Shown: positions 23,421-36,323 of the stretch, one piece after another
Layout: each line of letters begins with the position of its first letter
Numbering within the stretch: the stretch's first letter is position 1
Assembly: GCA_963921425.1 (NCBI GenBank)
Contig: OY992837.1
Location: forward strand, 5,801,896-5,865,895
DNA from: Dryas octopetala
Taxonomy: Eukaryota > Streptophyta > Magnoliopsida > Rosales > Rosaceae
Length of the DNA: 64,000 bases
Reading direction: 5' to 3'
Translations under genes and position numbers: made by a program
Notes under the pieces: generated by a model
The model's database searches: none
Seen by the model: only the letters and a program-made list of their open reading frames with translations
Told to the model about the DNA's origin: nothing

Positions 23421-23774
23421 ATAATTTATTATGAATTTTGCTTTCGTTTTGGGGGTTAATTACATGTGTAGCGTTAATACCACGCTTTAAACGAACAACG
23501 CGCTACCTTCACCCGTTAAAAGCTTTGTATTCTCCTTTTCACCTCTCTCTCTCTCTCTCTCTCTCTATCTCTATCTCTGTGTCTTCACTCGGTGTTCAAT
23601 TTCTCACTGTACGATCTGAACTCCTGAGAGGTGAATTCGCCATTGGATTACATTCAAGGTTCAATTTACTTCATCAAGATTCAATCTTTTCTTTCATTTC
23701 CGGAAAAAGAAAGAAAAGGGAAGGGTCTTCGCCTTTTTGTTCAATTTTACTCTCAATTAGGGTTTCGTTCTTCG

Positions 23775-24878
23775 ATGGCTTCGATGGTCTCCTCGTACTG
23801 GTGCTACACTTGCAGCCGCTTGATTAGGGTTCGGGTCCGGGCCCAAGATTCGATCCTCTGCCCCGACTGCGGCGCCGGATTCGTCGAAGAAATCCAGACT
23901 CCGACCCGATCTCCTCTCCACCACCCATTTCCCACCGCCGCGATGTTCCTCGACAACACCCCCATTTCGCAGAGCCCCAGCCCCAGATTGCGTCGAAGCC
24001 AGCGAAGCAGCCGCGATCGCTCGCCGTTCAACCCGGTCATTGTCCTCCGCGGCCCGCCCGATTCCGCCGCCACCGACTCCGACCCGGGTAACTTCGAGCT
24101 CTATTACGACGACGGAGCCGGGTTGGGTCTTCGCCCCTTACCCTCCAGCATGTCCGACTTCTTGATGGGCTCAGGTTTTGACCGATTGTTGCACCAATTG
24201 ACCCAATTGGAAAACGGAGTCGGACGATTGGACCACCCTCCGGCTTCGAAAGCCGCCATCGAGTCCATGCCCACCATCAAAATCGCCGAGACCCACGTCT
24301 CGACGGAGTCGCATTGCGCCGTCTGTAAAGAGGCGTTCGAGCTCGACTGCGAGGCGCGCGAGATGCCCTGTAAGCACATTTACCATTCCGACTGTATCTT
24401 CCCGTGGCTTTCGATTCGCAATTCATGCCCGGTGTGCCGCCATCAGCTGCCGACTGATGTGCGTGGCAGTGGCAGTGGCAGAGCCTCGCCGGAGTCGGGT
24501 GTGGTCGGAGAGGAAGAGACTGTGGGGTTGACTATATGGAGATTGCCCGGTGGAGGGTTCGCTGTGGGGAGGTTCACTGGGGGCAGAAGAGCCGCAGAGC
24601 GTGAGCTTCCTGTGGTTTACACTGAGATGGATGGTGGGTTCAACACAGCTGGTGGTGCTCCTCGGAGGATTTCGTGGGCCTCCAGTGGAAGAAGAGCGAG
24701 GGAGACTGGTGGGTTGGCCCGTGCTTTTCGCAGTTTTGTCTCGTTCTTTGGGAGGCTTAGAAGCTCATCTACTCGGTCGAGCTCGGAGTCAGGGTTAACT
24801 CGAAGAAGCCGCTCCAGTAATGTGTTCAGTAGATCCTCGCGGAGGCGGAGCCAGCAATGGGCTTTGGATGATAACTGA
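23775..24878 (+). CDS. RDUF1: RING-H2 E3 ubiquitin ligase, RDUF type
   Basis: Intronless gene of 367 codons. The N-terminal zinc ribbon is YWCYTC(x18)LCPDC (residues 8-32). The RING-H2 domain is at 181-224: Cys181, Cys184, Cys199, His201, His204, Cys207, Cys218 and Cys221. A DUF1117-type stretch follows, containing VGLTIWRLPGGGFAVGRF and ELPVVYTEMDG, and the C-terminus is Ser/Arg-rich. This zinc-ribbon plus RING plus DUF1117 order is that of Arabidopsis RDUF1/RDUF2, E3 ligases linked to ABA and drought responses. The frame is open upstream, but the ATG at 23775 (MASMVSSYW) fits relatives. The leader holds a CT repeat (23543-23566). A ghost duplicate of the locus lies at 19735-20525. Confidence 0.93.
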   Translation: MASMVSSYWCYTCSRLIRVRVRAQDSILCPDCGAGFVEEIQTPTRSPLHHPFPTAAMFLDNTPISQSPSPRLRRSQRSSRDRSPFNPVIVLRGPPDSAATDSDPGNFELYYDDGAGLGLRPLPSSMSDFLMGSGFDRLLHQLTQLENGVGRLDHPPASKAAIESMPTIKIAETHVSTESHCAVCKEAFELDCEAREMPCKHIYHSDCIFPWLSIRNSCPVCRHQLPTDVRGSGSGRASPESGVVGEEETVGLTIWRLPGGGFAVGRFTGGRRAAERELPVVYTEMDGGFNTAGGAPRRISWASSGRRARETGGLARAFRSFVSFFGRLRSSSTRSSSESGLTRRSRSSNVFSRSSRRRSQQWALDDN

Positions 24879-26967
24879 TGGAGGTTTAGTTTTTTTGTTT
24901 TTGTTTTTTGTTCTTATATATTTGATTGAAATTGTGCTAATGCTTTTGTTAAGGAAGGCAAAAATTTGTACATTTATCGTTTGTTTGGTGTAAATAGCAA
25001 TAGATGACAGAAAACCAAAGAGTCTCTCAATTGGGGCTCTGTTGCAGAGATGGAAATTTTGAGTTGGTAGGGCATTAGTTTCCACAATGTGGAAGGAGGA
25101 GGAGAAGTAAGCTAAGGGGTTAGAGTGGTGAGCATTCGAAACTCGAAAGTTAATGGAACTAGAGAAGCCTTTGTGTTATTGTTTGCACTTTTGTTAGGAC
25201 TTTAGGCCTCGCTTGTTGCAGACTTGGAGTGAATTAACTTAGAAGCTGATGGCCTTTTTTGGTCTATTGTTGTATTAGAATTGTTTTGATTGTTCTTGTT
25301 TAATCTAAAGTGATTACTGTCTCCCTTGTATGATGCTGTTGCATTTATGATCAGCAAGATTTGATTCAAGATGCCAATCTAAATTACAGTGGGGGGTCTA
25401 AAAGGGTCTGCATCTATTGTATTCTCCTTGTAGCATGTGATTAAATTCCTCATGTCAGAATTTATTATGTGCTATGTTTAATATAAAAGAAACTTCCAGT
25501 TGGCAATGGGGCCATCTTCATCACTCAGAAATTACAATTTCATCTAAAGGATTACAAGTAATCATTCTTGGAATCCAAATTTAGGTACAATTTCATGATA
25601 CTTGATTAGTAGGTGCCATTTTATTGGATACGAGAGAGGATGTAGTGGTTAAGTATGCTCCTGTTATCTTTGCAGTGTTGCTTTGGTGTATGTGTTTAAG
25701 TATATAGGAGGAGTTTGTGTGTCATTCAGGAGTATCTTCCTGTCTAAGATGAAGCCACAGATGAGTTGCTTGCTTGACATTGCTGCCACTTGAGTAATGC
25801 CATTCAGGAATATATTCCTGGGTAAGATGAAGCAACAGAGTGTGTTGATTCCTTGATACTGCCACAGGTTTTGCATGAATAAAGTTTGCTATGGATGAGA
25901 GATTTATGTTGGGTTTTTCTCTTCCCCTTCTTTGGGTGACCACACATTTAAGTGGTTGTTCACTTGATACTGTAAATCCAAAACACGTTTTTCATTGAAT
26001 AAAGAAAGAGCAATGTTTGGGACCAACCTTGTCCTTATAGCCAATCAAATGAGTCCATAATGGGGTTCACTATCCCAACTCTCTTCTCTCTTATGGTGGA
26101 ACTTATTTATTTGGCCATGAGGAACCAAGCATTTTTCATAAAGAAATATGATGGAAGTAAAAGCATCATCTGGGTCCTATTCAAGCAGCTACCCCATGTA
26201 TCATCAACTTCATAGGTTCTGCGCTTTGTACTGATCATTGTGTGATGGTAATTGCCTGTAAAAACATATTTCTTCATGACAACCCTTTTGAACAAACTTT
26301 CCACGCAGGCACATTATAATGTTGGCCCTGCTACACATAACTACACCCAACCAACTTGCCATCTCAGTCCACAAAAAGGAAAGAAAAAGAAAGGACCAGC
26401 TTGCCAGCTCCTTGTCTTGCTTTTGGGTGCCATGCCATAACCTGTTAGCATGCTACTGCATTGCTTCAGTCTTTCACCACAAGCCACAAAATTCCAAACC
26501 CTTTCAATTTGTAACAAGTGCACTCCACCCTTACCTTGCCTTGTCTATGCCATTACCCAGGGAGCTAACTTCATGCTTGAACCGGACAACTTACTCCATT
26601 TGAAGTAGGGGTGACAATTTTTTACATAAACACAACTTGGAATTATCACATTTGTATATAGTGTTACGTTCCTGAAACTTGATCCGAAGTAATCACATTT
26701 GTTATTACTAGTCCCCTACAAAAGTGAGGGGCAGGTAGATGTTGGCTTCTATTGAATCAGTGAGGTTCGCGGGACCCAAAGCCTTATCTTTAAAACCATA
26801 GAAATCTTGAGTTCTGATGTGGCCACCCTATCCATTTAGAATGAACAAAAATCCATACACCCTGAATACAAACCATAACAAAATGCCATTTTTACATCCT
26901 CCTCAAACTCCTGATATTCTCTCGTAGTTCCAAGCCAACAAATTGAAGGTTACCAAATTTCTAGGAG
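24879..26967. other. 3' UTR of RING gene and intergenic DNA
   Basis: The first few hundred bases are probably the RING gene 3' UTR. A tandem direct repeat lies at 25723-25866. The rest, to the start of the DnaJ-type gene, is non-coding by eye, with only short open frames. Confidence 0.5.
25723..25866. repeat. Two-copy direct repeat of about 66 bp
   Basis: CATTCAGGAGTATCTTCCTG (25723) recurs as CATTCAGGAATATATTCCTG (25801). Both are followed by a related TAAGATGAAGC-ACAGA stretch and end near a TGCCAC. The copies are diverged, so the duplication is not recent. Confidence 0.7.
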
Positions 26968-27536
26968 ATGGGATCAATGTCTTCTCCTCTGAATATCATT
27001 TCTGCAGAACCACTGAAGCAATCAGTAGCAGTGGCCAGCCCCTCTCTCTTCAGAATGCACTCAGCTGGGACAACACCAGCAGGGCCAACAACAGCTCTGT
27101 TATGGAACAGAATTGGGAAACACAAGAAGAGACCATTGACTGTAGTGGCGGCGGTGGGAGATGTGTCCGCAGACAGCACCCCCTACCTGATTGCCGGTGC
27201 TGCTGCAGTGGCTCTGCTTGGAACTGCCTTCCCAATCCTCTTCTCCCGCAAGGACACGTAAATAATTAATTACCCCTCTCATCATTTCATTGCTCTCTTT
27301 TTTAGCTAAACTTGATTCCATTTTATGGTTTCTTCAAAACCCGAATACAAAATATTTGGCTTCAACTTTGTGTTTGATATGTTTGTTGTTTTAGGTGTCC
27401 TGAATGTGATGGGGCAGGTTTCGTTAGGAAGGCAGGTGTGACCTTGAGAGCGAATGCAGCAAGGAAGGACCAGGCTCAGATTGTGTGTGCTCGTTGCAAT
27501 GGCCTTGGCAAGCTCAACCAAATCGACAAATCATAG
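26968..27536 (+). CDS. Plastid-type DnaJ cysteine-rich zinc-finger protein, BSD2/LQY1-like
   Basis: Two exons (26968-27257, 27395-27536) give 143 residues. The first ~60 residues are Ser/Ala/Arg-rich like a chloroplast transit peptide. One hydrophobic segment follows (YLIAGAAAVALLGTAFPILF, about 72-91). The C-terminal finger has two CxxCxGxG motifs, CPECDGAG (98-105) and CARCNGLG (128-135). That is half of the four motifs of canonical DnaJ or BSD2 fingers. Relatives (BSD2, LQY1, PSA2) assist assembly or repair of photosynthetic complexes. Which of them this matches, and thylakoid location, are inference. The intron splits the codon just before the first zinc motif. Confidence 0.82.
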
Positions 27537-28698
27537 AATTAAATATTCCTCTGTTTTGTAACTTCGATCTCACTGCTACTGTCAAGCTATGAACAACTAA
27601 GGTTGCATGCCCTTTAACATTGTCACATTTATTGTTTTCAATGATCATTGTGCAAATTTAATGCTACAGATACATCAATGTTTTCTTTCATAATTAATAA
27701 GATACACTTTGTATTGAGAGCAAATGAAGGCCTTGCAGTGTCACGAGCCCAAGGCTTCTGACACAGGGCATTATTGCTGTCCTTCATGTGAGTTGTGACC
27801 CACAGCAACTTACATCACACAATATTATTCAACCCATCATAGTGTAGTTGATCATGCTGATCGTTCAAGCTGCTGGATCTTCCGTAATCATCCCTTTACC
27901 TACCTCAAACTGCTGAATAGGTATGAGGGAGAAAAAGCCAACTAGGGAAGTTTAAAGAGGAAGAAAGACAATTGAGTAATGAGCAAAATCCTTTAGAAGT
28001 ATCATTAATGCTCCCATATTTCAATGGTATTATGATTAATGACATTTATTTGAGAGATTCATCACCTTTACCACATTCAACCGGCCAGCTGCTTATATAT
28101 AGTTATAGAGTAATGCTAGAGACCAAAGTTGTTCAAATGAGAGATAAATTTTGAGCCACGTAAGAGGCAATGCATAATAGTGTTATAGACATCAAAACAT
28201 CACTCTAAATCTCATTTATTTCTACGTAATAAGATACTACCAATTCATCTGTACGATGACAAAATCTAAGAAAGTTTTGAATTTTGATAAGAAAGGAAAG
28301 CCATTAACTGTGGGGTGACTATGAGAAACCAAATTTGATTATAAATACAAGAGCCTGAAGTTCGGATCGTATCCTTCCCGGGCGCAGGAGCAGCCAATGA
28401 ATCAAGTGACACGTGTATAGTTGCACAGGCCCTTAGCCGGGTGTGTCTCACTTGATCACGCGTACGCTTGATGAGGTTTCACAGCCACATTCATACAGCA
28501 AACATCCATGCTGTCACCTCCGAAAACCTCGGGACTTTATAACGTAGATGCATGAAACAACCTAGTCCGAGTCCTGACCAAACCAGAAATTAGCTCCAAT
28601 CAATCTTATTGTCTTCTTTTGCATTAATCCTAGGTTTTTGCTTAGGCACCTAGTACTAGTGTCTAGTGATCGAGGAGTAGTAGATATTTATCAGTGCG
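27537..28698. other. Intergenic region and AVT1 promoter/leader
   Basis: No gene recognised. It holds the 3' UTR of the zinc-finger gene and the upstream region and leader of the transporter gene. Confidence 0.5.
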
Positions 28699-31600
28699 AT
28701 GAAGTACTACTGGAACGATGATCTTGGACCCAACCGTGGGGATCACGAGGACTTCCAAACAGACGATGAAGATAACCAAGAACATAGGGCTTCCGACCAG
28801 TACGAAGCCGACACCGAATCCGATATCGTCAGAGTTCCCTCACCAGACCAATCTCATGACGGCATTGACATTAACACTCCCTCTGCTGCGTGGCCTCAGA
28901 GCTATTGGTAATTAATTTATTCATTCAGTTGCGTGAGAGATAGATAGCGAACAATTTTGGTTCATATGTTACAATACTATTATTTGTATCATATTTATTG
29001 ATCACATTTATGCAGAAATTTTACCCAAATCTTAATTTTCACTTTCTTTATTGAATGTTATGTGCAGGCAGTCGATGGATATGTACACTAGTGTGACGCC
29101 TCTCTCCCTTAGTTTTCTAACAGCAGGGGCCAGTTTCACAGGAATAAGCTCCCCTTTGTCCGCAAGTTACAAGAGGCAACAATACTTGTCACCCGATTGT
29201 GAATCTGCTTCGCTAAGTGCCAAATTACTCAATTCTGAAACAAGTTTAGACGACAAAGTTATTTCGGATAGAAGTTTAGATAGAGGAGTGTCTACCTTAA
29301 CTGCCCCACCTGAGAAATTATCTATCTACTCTTCCTTCTCAAAATTCTCCGTCACTGAATTGCCGCCGGCAAAGGAACACTGCTGTTCATTCTCCCAAGC
29401 TCTACTTAATGGTAAAATAACAATCGCTCTTGGTTTTGTATTTGTCAATCGAACTCATGACGTACCTATCATAATCTTAAGGCGCGTGCAATTGCATTTA
29501 GAAGTTGAGATTCTTATGTGTCATTGATTATGCAGGAACGAATGTGCTATGTGGGATAGGACTACTTACAACCCCATATGCACTAAGAGAAGGAGGGTGG
29601 TTGAGCATCATAATGCTTTTCATGTTTTGTGTCATCTGTTGCTATACTGGAACTTTATTGAAGCGATGCTTAGAAAGCTGTCCTGGACTCCGAACCTACC
29701 CAGATATTGCCCAGGCTGCTTTCGGCCCACTTGGTCGTTTACTCTTATCTGTAAGTCTCTCATGGTCTCTAATATGTATATGAAATTTCCTATTTTCACA
29801 CGCATGCCTGTATGCATATGTAACACAATGTTCTTTTATCAAATTGTCAACCTGAACCACATAATTGGTGGTCTAAACATAACATACTAGATTGTCTAAT
29901 AAAAGAAAATTTTCGTGTATTTGTATATGGACTTATAAAAGTTGAAATTGTTTGATGGACACATGTAACAATTATGCCTGATTTCTGGATTTGCATCACA
30001 AAGTGGATATTTCTCTGTTTGAAGCAACACTGACACTAGGTTCTTGGTCCATGCAGGTAATTTTGTATCTAGAACTATATGTAAGTGCACTGAACTCTTA
30101 ATTTCCTCTATATATGCCTTAATTTGGATCTGTTCTCTATCTGTTTTGCTTTATCATTCCCTCTTTTCATTATGCATGCATTGAAAGGTGAATGGGTTTA
30201 CTCTTGTATAGGGTGCTTGTGTGGAGTTTCTGACTATGATGAGTGATAACTTGTCAGCACTATTCCCAAACACCACCATGTCAGTTTCTGGAATCCATCT
30301 TGATAGTAATCAAATCTTTGCCATCACAGCGACTCTTGTAGTTCTTCCAACTGTGTGGCTTCAAAACCTTAGTTTGCTCTCTTACCTCTCAGGTTTCATA
30401 TCCTGATCACTTATCTTCTTGCAATCTTATGCTTCAATTTCATAATTCAATGTTGGACATCTAATTTATAAGCTCTAGCAACTGTATTATTCTACCAATG
30501 TTTTCAGTTGGAGGAGTGATTGCATCGATTCTGGTGGCACTTTGCTTGTTATGGGTTGGGGTGGTGAACCAGGTTGGATTTCATCACAGTGGAACAGCCT
30601 TAAACCTTGCAAATCTGTCTGTCACAATTGGTATATACGGTTTCTGCTACGCGGGTCATTCAGTTTTCCCAAATATCTACACATCCATGAGAGAACCATC
30701 ACAATTTTCATCAGTTCTAATAACCAGGTGACCAAAAGAGGAATTCATTTTAATCTGCAGATGTGCCCAGAAGTTATATGCAGGACTAATTGCTTTGCTA
30801 ATATATGTTTCTTCTGCTGCAGCTTTGCCTTTTGCTTTTTAATGTACACTGGGGTAGCAGTATGCGGCTATCTAATGTTTGGAGATGCAATCCAGTCTCA
30901 GTTCACTTTAAACATGCCCAAAGAATTTGTTGCTTCTAAAATTGCAGTCTGGACAACAGTACGATTTGAGAAACTTGCTTCTTTTTGTCAGAGTTTCTTT
31001 ATCAAATTCCCAGTCCAAACTTCCCAATTGTTCATAGTTTTGAGAGTATTACATTTTGGATTGTGTAGATTGTGTGTCCAATGACAAAGTATGCCTTGAC
31101 AATGACACCCGTGGCTTTGAGTGTAGAGGAACTCTTTCCTCAAGCTTGGATGGGATCTCACAGTCTCTCAATCTGTCTCAGAACACTTCTAGTTTTATCA
31201 ACTTTGGTCGTGGCGTTGAATTTTCCATTCTTTGGTAAGAACATTTGCACTGCTACAATGGTTTAGATTAATGAATGAACAATGCCAGACTATAGGACAA
31301 GAGAACATTTTCGCTTAAATTAATAAGACAATACAAATTCTTTTGAATATCCATGAAAAGTGTGGTGTTTACTAAGCTGTTCATTTTGTCAACTGGACTG
31401 TAGGCTCTGTGATGGCATTTATTGGATCCTTAGTTGCAATGCTAGTGGTGAGTAATTTCTTCGTATAAGCATACACCTAGATGAATGCATGCAGTTCATA
31501 ATGGATTAATTCAATTTTGTTTTCTACACTTCCTTGAGCACAGGCTGTTATATTCCCATGCCTATGTTATCTCAGATTACACAAAGGCGGAGTGACCAAG

Positions 31601-31825
31601 TTGGAGGTAAGAGACTAAGAATCTACCCATATCCATCATTATCATTGGTGTACATACTTCACCCCCTTTATCATATCAGAAATTAGCTTCTGTCATAATG
31701 CCTTTCACATTGCTTGTTTTTATTTGCAGATTGCATTTTGCATTTTGATTATACTTGTGGGGGTGGTTTGCTCTGTTATTGGCACATATTCAGCAATTAC
31801 AAGAATATCTGACCAAATTGACTGA
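28699..31825 (+). CDS. AVT1: Vacuolar amino-acid transporter, AVT1 type
   Basis: Eleven exons (28699-28907, 29068-29411, 29536-29750, 30057-30080, 30212-30392, 30508-30727, 30823-30958, 31069-31234, 31404-31447, 31544-31606, 31730-31825) join in phase to 565 codons. A long acidic/Ser-rich cytosolic N-terminus (about 185 residues) precedes the Aa_trans core. The core begins with FSQALLNGTNVLCGIGLLTTPYALREGGW and has about ten to eleven membrane spans. Exon 4 is only 24 bp (VILYLELY). The family moves neutral amino acids across the vacuolar membrane by proton exchange. A truncated tandem copy of the last three exons follows at 33066. Confidence 0.92.
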
Positions 31826-32939
31826 AGGGGGACAATATATCTCAACTCTACCTGGAACCTCCCTTTTGTTGAGTTCCAGAAGAAGCATGAGTTAATTCCC
31901 ACCTGTATTATCTGATCAAAGATGTGCTTGTATATTAGCTCATTTGTTTGGCTGCTGATCAGGTTCACAACTTGCTTCAGGAATCTTCTTCCTTACTTAA
32001 AAATGGATGTATTCCAGTCTAATACTGAAAGGGCATCCACAACCTACTTAGATGCACACTGGGATTCTTCTTCTGAACAAAACTAAAGCCGGGAAGAACA
32101 ACTGTGTGTCATTCCATCATTGGTTTGTTGCACCACGTTGTATCTAAGACTTAGACCTTGTTTTAATTAGGGTATGGCTTAACTATATAAGATACATTAA
32201 TACCCTGCTGCGGCCTGCATGCATCTTCTGGTCTTTTCCTGTGTTTATCATACCCTGCATGCATTAAACTTGAACATCATTTCAGTTTAGTCTCCTGAGT
32301 GTAGATTAATCTAAGCCACTTCAAGTTTTCAGAGAAAGTGAATTCTAACAAGTCAGCTGCATCAATGACTGGCAATTGTCCCGTGAATCTCACGTACAGC
32401 AACATATGAGAATCGTCCACACGCTTATAAACAACTGTTGTTAGCAAAGAAGTCTAATAATTTCTAGCCCCAGCGCTCATAATTGTAACAGTTGGGAGTT
32501 AGGGGCATTAATTCTCTTAAGGGACAGGTTCCTAATCTGTCAATTTCGCATAAAATCGGATTGGAACATTCTCAGAATCTCAAACACTCAAACTACTTCT
32601 GTTGCAGAGCCAATGAACCATGGAAATGGAGGCCTTTTCGAAACTACATGATAATGATCTAACCATGTAAGACAGAAAAAATAAAAATAGTGTATGATCG
32701 AACTGACACATACAAAACTTGACAAAACAGTTTGTTTGTTCTGCTGTAAGTCTATCTTACATAGATCTCACCATCTGGAGATCTTTCTGATGCAAGAAAA
32801 AACTGAGGAAGTGAAGCTTCTTTGCTGAGATAAAGAGAGAGCCTGAGACTTATGCAGTACTCTGTCCCCGAAAAAAAGGACACTCCAGGTTCCATCACAA
32901 TCTCCTCAGTGGAAGGGGTTTATGTATATATCAGTTATT
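31826..32939. other. 3' UTR and 3' flank of the AVT1 gene
   Basis: Non-coding. Much of this stretch recurs downstream (about 33490-34640 and 35680-36150), showing it was copied together with the terminal exons. Confidence 0.65.
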
Positions 32940-34640
32940 TAAATTGGTAATCAAACAACACGACATAATAGATTGTGTAGCAAGAGAACATTTTCCAAAC
33001 CCTTTTGAATATACACAAAATGTGTGGTGTCTGCTAAGCTATTCATTTTGTCAACTGGACTGCAGGCTCTGCGATGGCATTGATTGGATCCTTCGTTGCA
33101 ATGCTAGAGGTGAGCAATTTCATCATACGCATATAAACCTAGATTAATGCATGCAGTTCATAATGAATTAATTAGATTTCGTTTTCTAATGTTCCTTGAG
33201 CACAGGCTGTTATCTTCCCATGCATGTGTTATCTAAGATTACACAAAGGCGGAGTAACCAAGTTGGAGGTAAGAAACTAAGAATTAATCTGCCCATATCC
33301 ATCATTATCATTAGTGTGCATACTTCACCCCCCTTAATTTATCAGAAATTTGCTTCTGTCATAATGCCTTTCGCATTGCTTGTTTTAATTTGCAGACTGC
33401 ATTTTGCATTTTGATTATACTTGTGGGGGTGGCGTGCTCTTTTATTGGCACATATTCAGCAATTATAAGAATAGCTGACCAAATGGCCTGAAGGAGAACA
33501 ATAGCTTAACTCTACTTGGAAGCTCCCTTTTGTTGAGTGCCAGAAGTAGCATGAGTTAATTCCCACCTTTTTAAAATTACAACTCAATAAGAATTGTCTG
33601 AAAGATATGTGCTTGTATATTAGCTCTTTTTTTGAGCTGCTGATCAGGTTCACAACCTCTTTCAGAAATCTTTCTTCCTTAGTTAATTACACATGTTTTC
33701 CAGTCTAATGCTGAAAGAGTGAAAGGGCATCCACAAACTATTTTGATGCACACATGGATTATTCTTCTGAGAAAAAACTAAAGCCGGGAAGAATGATTAT
33801 GTGTCATTCCATCATTGGTTTGCTGCACCACGTGATACAACCATTGTATCTAAGACTTTCTCCACGTACGAACAACTCAGTCTGTGAAATGCAGTGGCTT
33901 TAATTCTTGTTAAGTAGTAAAAACCACCTCATTTGCATAAGTGGAAATTTGGTCCTTTCATGTACTCACTAAACGGGATTAATTTCATTCCAACTTTCTA
34001 ATTCACGAGCCAAACAGGGAAGGAGAATAGAACTAGTGCCCTAGTATCTCAATCATGTACAGTACAACAGTCCTGTTTCCTGTCCTCTCACAACTCAGCA
34101 TAACATGTGCAACCGCCTGACAGTTCTGTTTATAGCATTCACAATTGCATTGGTTGCCTCACCACCGGTATTGGATTTGACAATTAGCACCAGCACATGA
34201 GTCCCTAATTTTATTTACTTATCCATTTTTGACAAACTATGTATTGATGAAAACAAAACACCCATCAGTCTTCAAATATGAGTTCAACAACCTCATACCT
34301 TAGTGATTGAGTGAGTTACCAATATGAATTTCTTATTTTCATTAGGGTGTGGTTTAAGTACTTACTGTTGAACCATATATGATACATTAATACCCGGCTG
34401 CAGCCTGCATGTATCTTCTGGTCTTTTCCTTTGTTTAACATACTTAAACTTGAACATCATTTCAGTTTAGTCTTGTAGATGTAGATTAATTTAAGCACTT
34501 CAAGTTTTCGTATAAAGTTAATGCTAACAAGTATGCTGCATCAATGACTGACAATCGTCCAGTGATCCAATCTCACATACATCAACTTATGAGAATTGTC
34601 CACATGTGTATAAATGATTTGCAGAAAGTTCTAGCTACTG
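32940..34640 (+). repeat. Tandem duplication of the AVT1 3' end and flank
   Basis: This block matches about 31250-32450: the intron before exon 9, exons 9-11 with introns, and the downstream flank (AAGCCGGGAAGAA, TGTGTCATTCCATCATTGGTTTG). The matching flank continues at 35680-36150 (equivalent to 32480-32900), after about 1 kb of unrelated sequence. The duplicate diverges by scattered substitutions and small indels. Confidence 0.8.
33066..33491 (+). pseudogene. AVT1 exons 9-11, truncated duplicate
   Basis: Three exon copies, 33066-33109, 33206-33268 and 33396-33491, have the same lengths (44, 63, 96 bp), phases and splice sites as the parent and end with an in-frame TGA. No upstream exons exist, so no transporter can be made. 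The spliced tail still reads without a stop (SAMALIGSFVAMLE, then AVIFPCMCYLRLHKGG). It is a 5'-truncated gene copy rather than a retrocopy, because the introns are kept. Confidence 0.9.
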
Positions 34641-35680
34641 ATCATTTGAGTTTTGAAATTAGTAATTTAGTAGTGGGCTTTTTTGTTTGGTAGAGCAAAG
34701 GAGATATCAGATAGTAGATACCCATTATCTGTAGTAGACTGATTAATCCACCAAGATATCTGTGTTGTCTGAAGTGCCCTTATTTGTAGGACCAAAAAAA
34801 GAAAAGGAAGCCTTGCTTATTGGGACCTTGGAGGGGTATATGTCATATTGTCATGTGGGAGCTGTCCATCTCACAAAGCCTAATTGCCCTCGTCCCAAGG
34901 AGGAGAGTCATTACTCATCAGCCATGTGCAGCAGCCCCTTTAAATAAATTCTGAGTACAACCGACAACAAGAAAGGTTTGCTTGCTCACCATACTTTTAA
35001 TTTGCACGAGGGTGTCATCATCACCATACTTCAATTGTGCCCTGTAACCTTGCAAGTACTCTGTAACTCTATGCACATTAAACCTGGTAAACCCTGCGGA
35101 GAAGAACAACCCAATAAGCAAAGGTTGCAAAATTTGGCTCTCTCCTTGGTGAGATTGGTCTTCCAATATATAGTCAAACCAACTTCCAGTATGAATGTTG
35201 GTATCCCCTTTTATCAGAGTCTTTCAGAGATGAATCACTGGATCCTTCAAATATGTATCTAACATACTATAGTCATTTGATCATTAGTATAGTGATGTAA
35301 ACACTTTAAAAAGAATAAAAAAAAAATTATGAAATGCATTGCCTGGTTACTTTAGTAGTAAATATATATGTTAGGCAATTATTAGACTTAAAAACTTAAG
35401 TTATTAGAGAATAAGTCAATAATGTATATCAAGTTTAAACTCTCACTCACGTGCAGTCTCATCCTACATGTGAAAATTTAGACAATTATAAGTTGAGAAA
35501 GGATACAAGTGTAGTCCCACCCTATATCTTGCAAACCTATCAAAAAGTGAGAAATGATTGTTAAGGGTTTCGAACCCAAAATTTCATAGGAGTAAGACTA
35601 CAATACTATGTTAAAACAACTTATGAATTAGTTGTTAGAAAATAGGCACCACAAGAATGAAATATGAAATAATAAATAAT
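34641..35680. other. Insert within duplicated AVT1 flank
   Basis: About 1 kb with no counterpart in the parental flank. It carries an 82-codon minus-strand open frame (34918-35166) with no recognised domain. Possibly an old insertion; no clear element ends were found. Confidence 0.4.
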
Positions 35681-36323
35681 TGTTACAGCTGGGAGTTTGG
35701 GGGCGTTCTGATAAGGGACAGGTGCCTAATTAGTCCTGTCAATTACTCATAAAATGGGATTGGACCATTCTCAAACTAATTCGGTTGCAGAGCTAATGAG
35801 CCATGGAAATGCAAGGCTTCTTCAAAACTACACAATGACTAAGCTATAAAACCATGTAACTGACATGTACCAAACAAGACAATATAGGTAGTTTGTTCTG
35901 GTGTAACACTTGTAAGTATCATGTGTATGTAACCATACCAAACGACATCGTGGGATTTTGTCGTTTGACTCTCCGGTCTCTACCTCACACAGATCTCACC
36001 ATCTGTAGATTTTTTTGTTTGTTCTGATATCTCCCCATCTTTTGAATGCAATAAAAAACTGAGAAGGTGAAACATCTTTGCTGAGAGAGAGAGAGTAGCC
36101 TGAGACTTATTCAGTACATTCAGACTCTTGAGTAGTCTGTCCCCAAAACACAGGACACTCCACATTCCACCATAACCTGCTCATTAATAGATCTCACTCA
36201 CCCTCACGGCCTCACTCACCTATGACCATCCACTTCACTCACTCCTCAAACTACCATTTTAATTTCTTCCACGTTTTTGCTCACTTAAACCAGTCCATTT
36301 GAAGCCCACTATATTAAACCACC

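Noticed and set aside
34918..35166. 82-codon minus-strand open frame
   Set aside because: No recognised domain, no clear promoter, and it lies in an insert within duplicated flank. I could not support it as a gene or name a parent for it.
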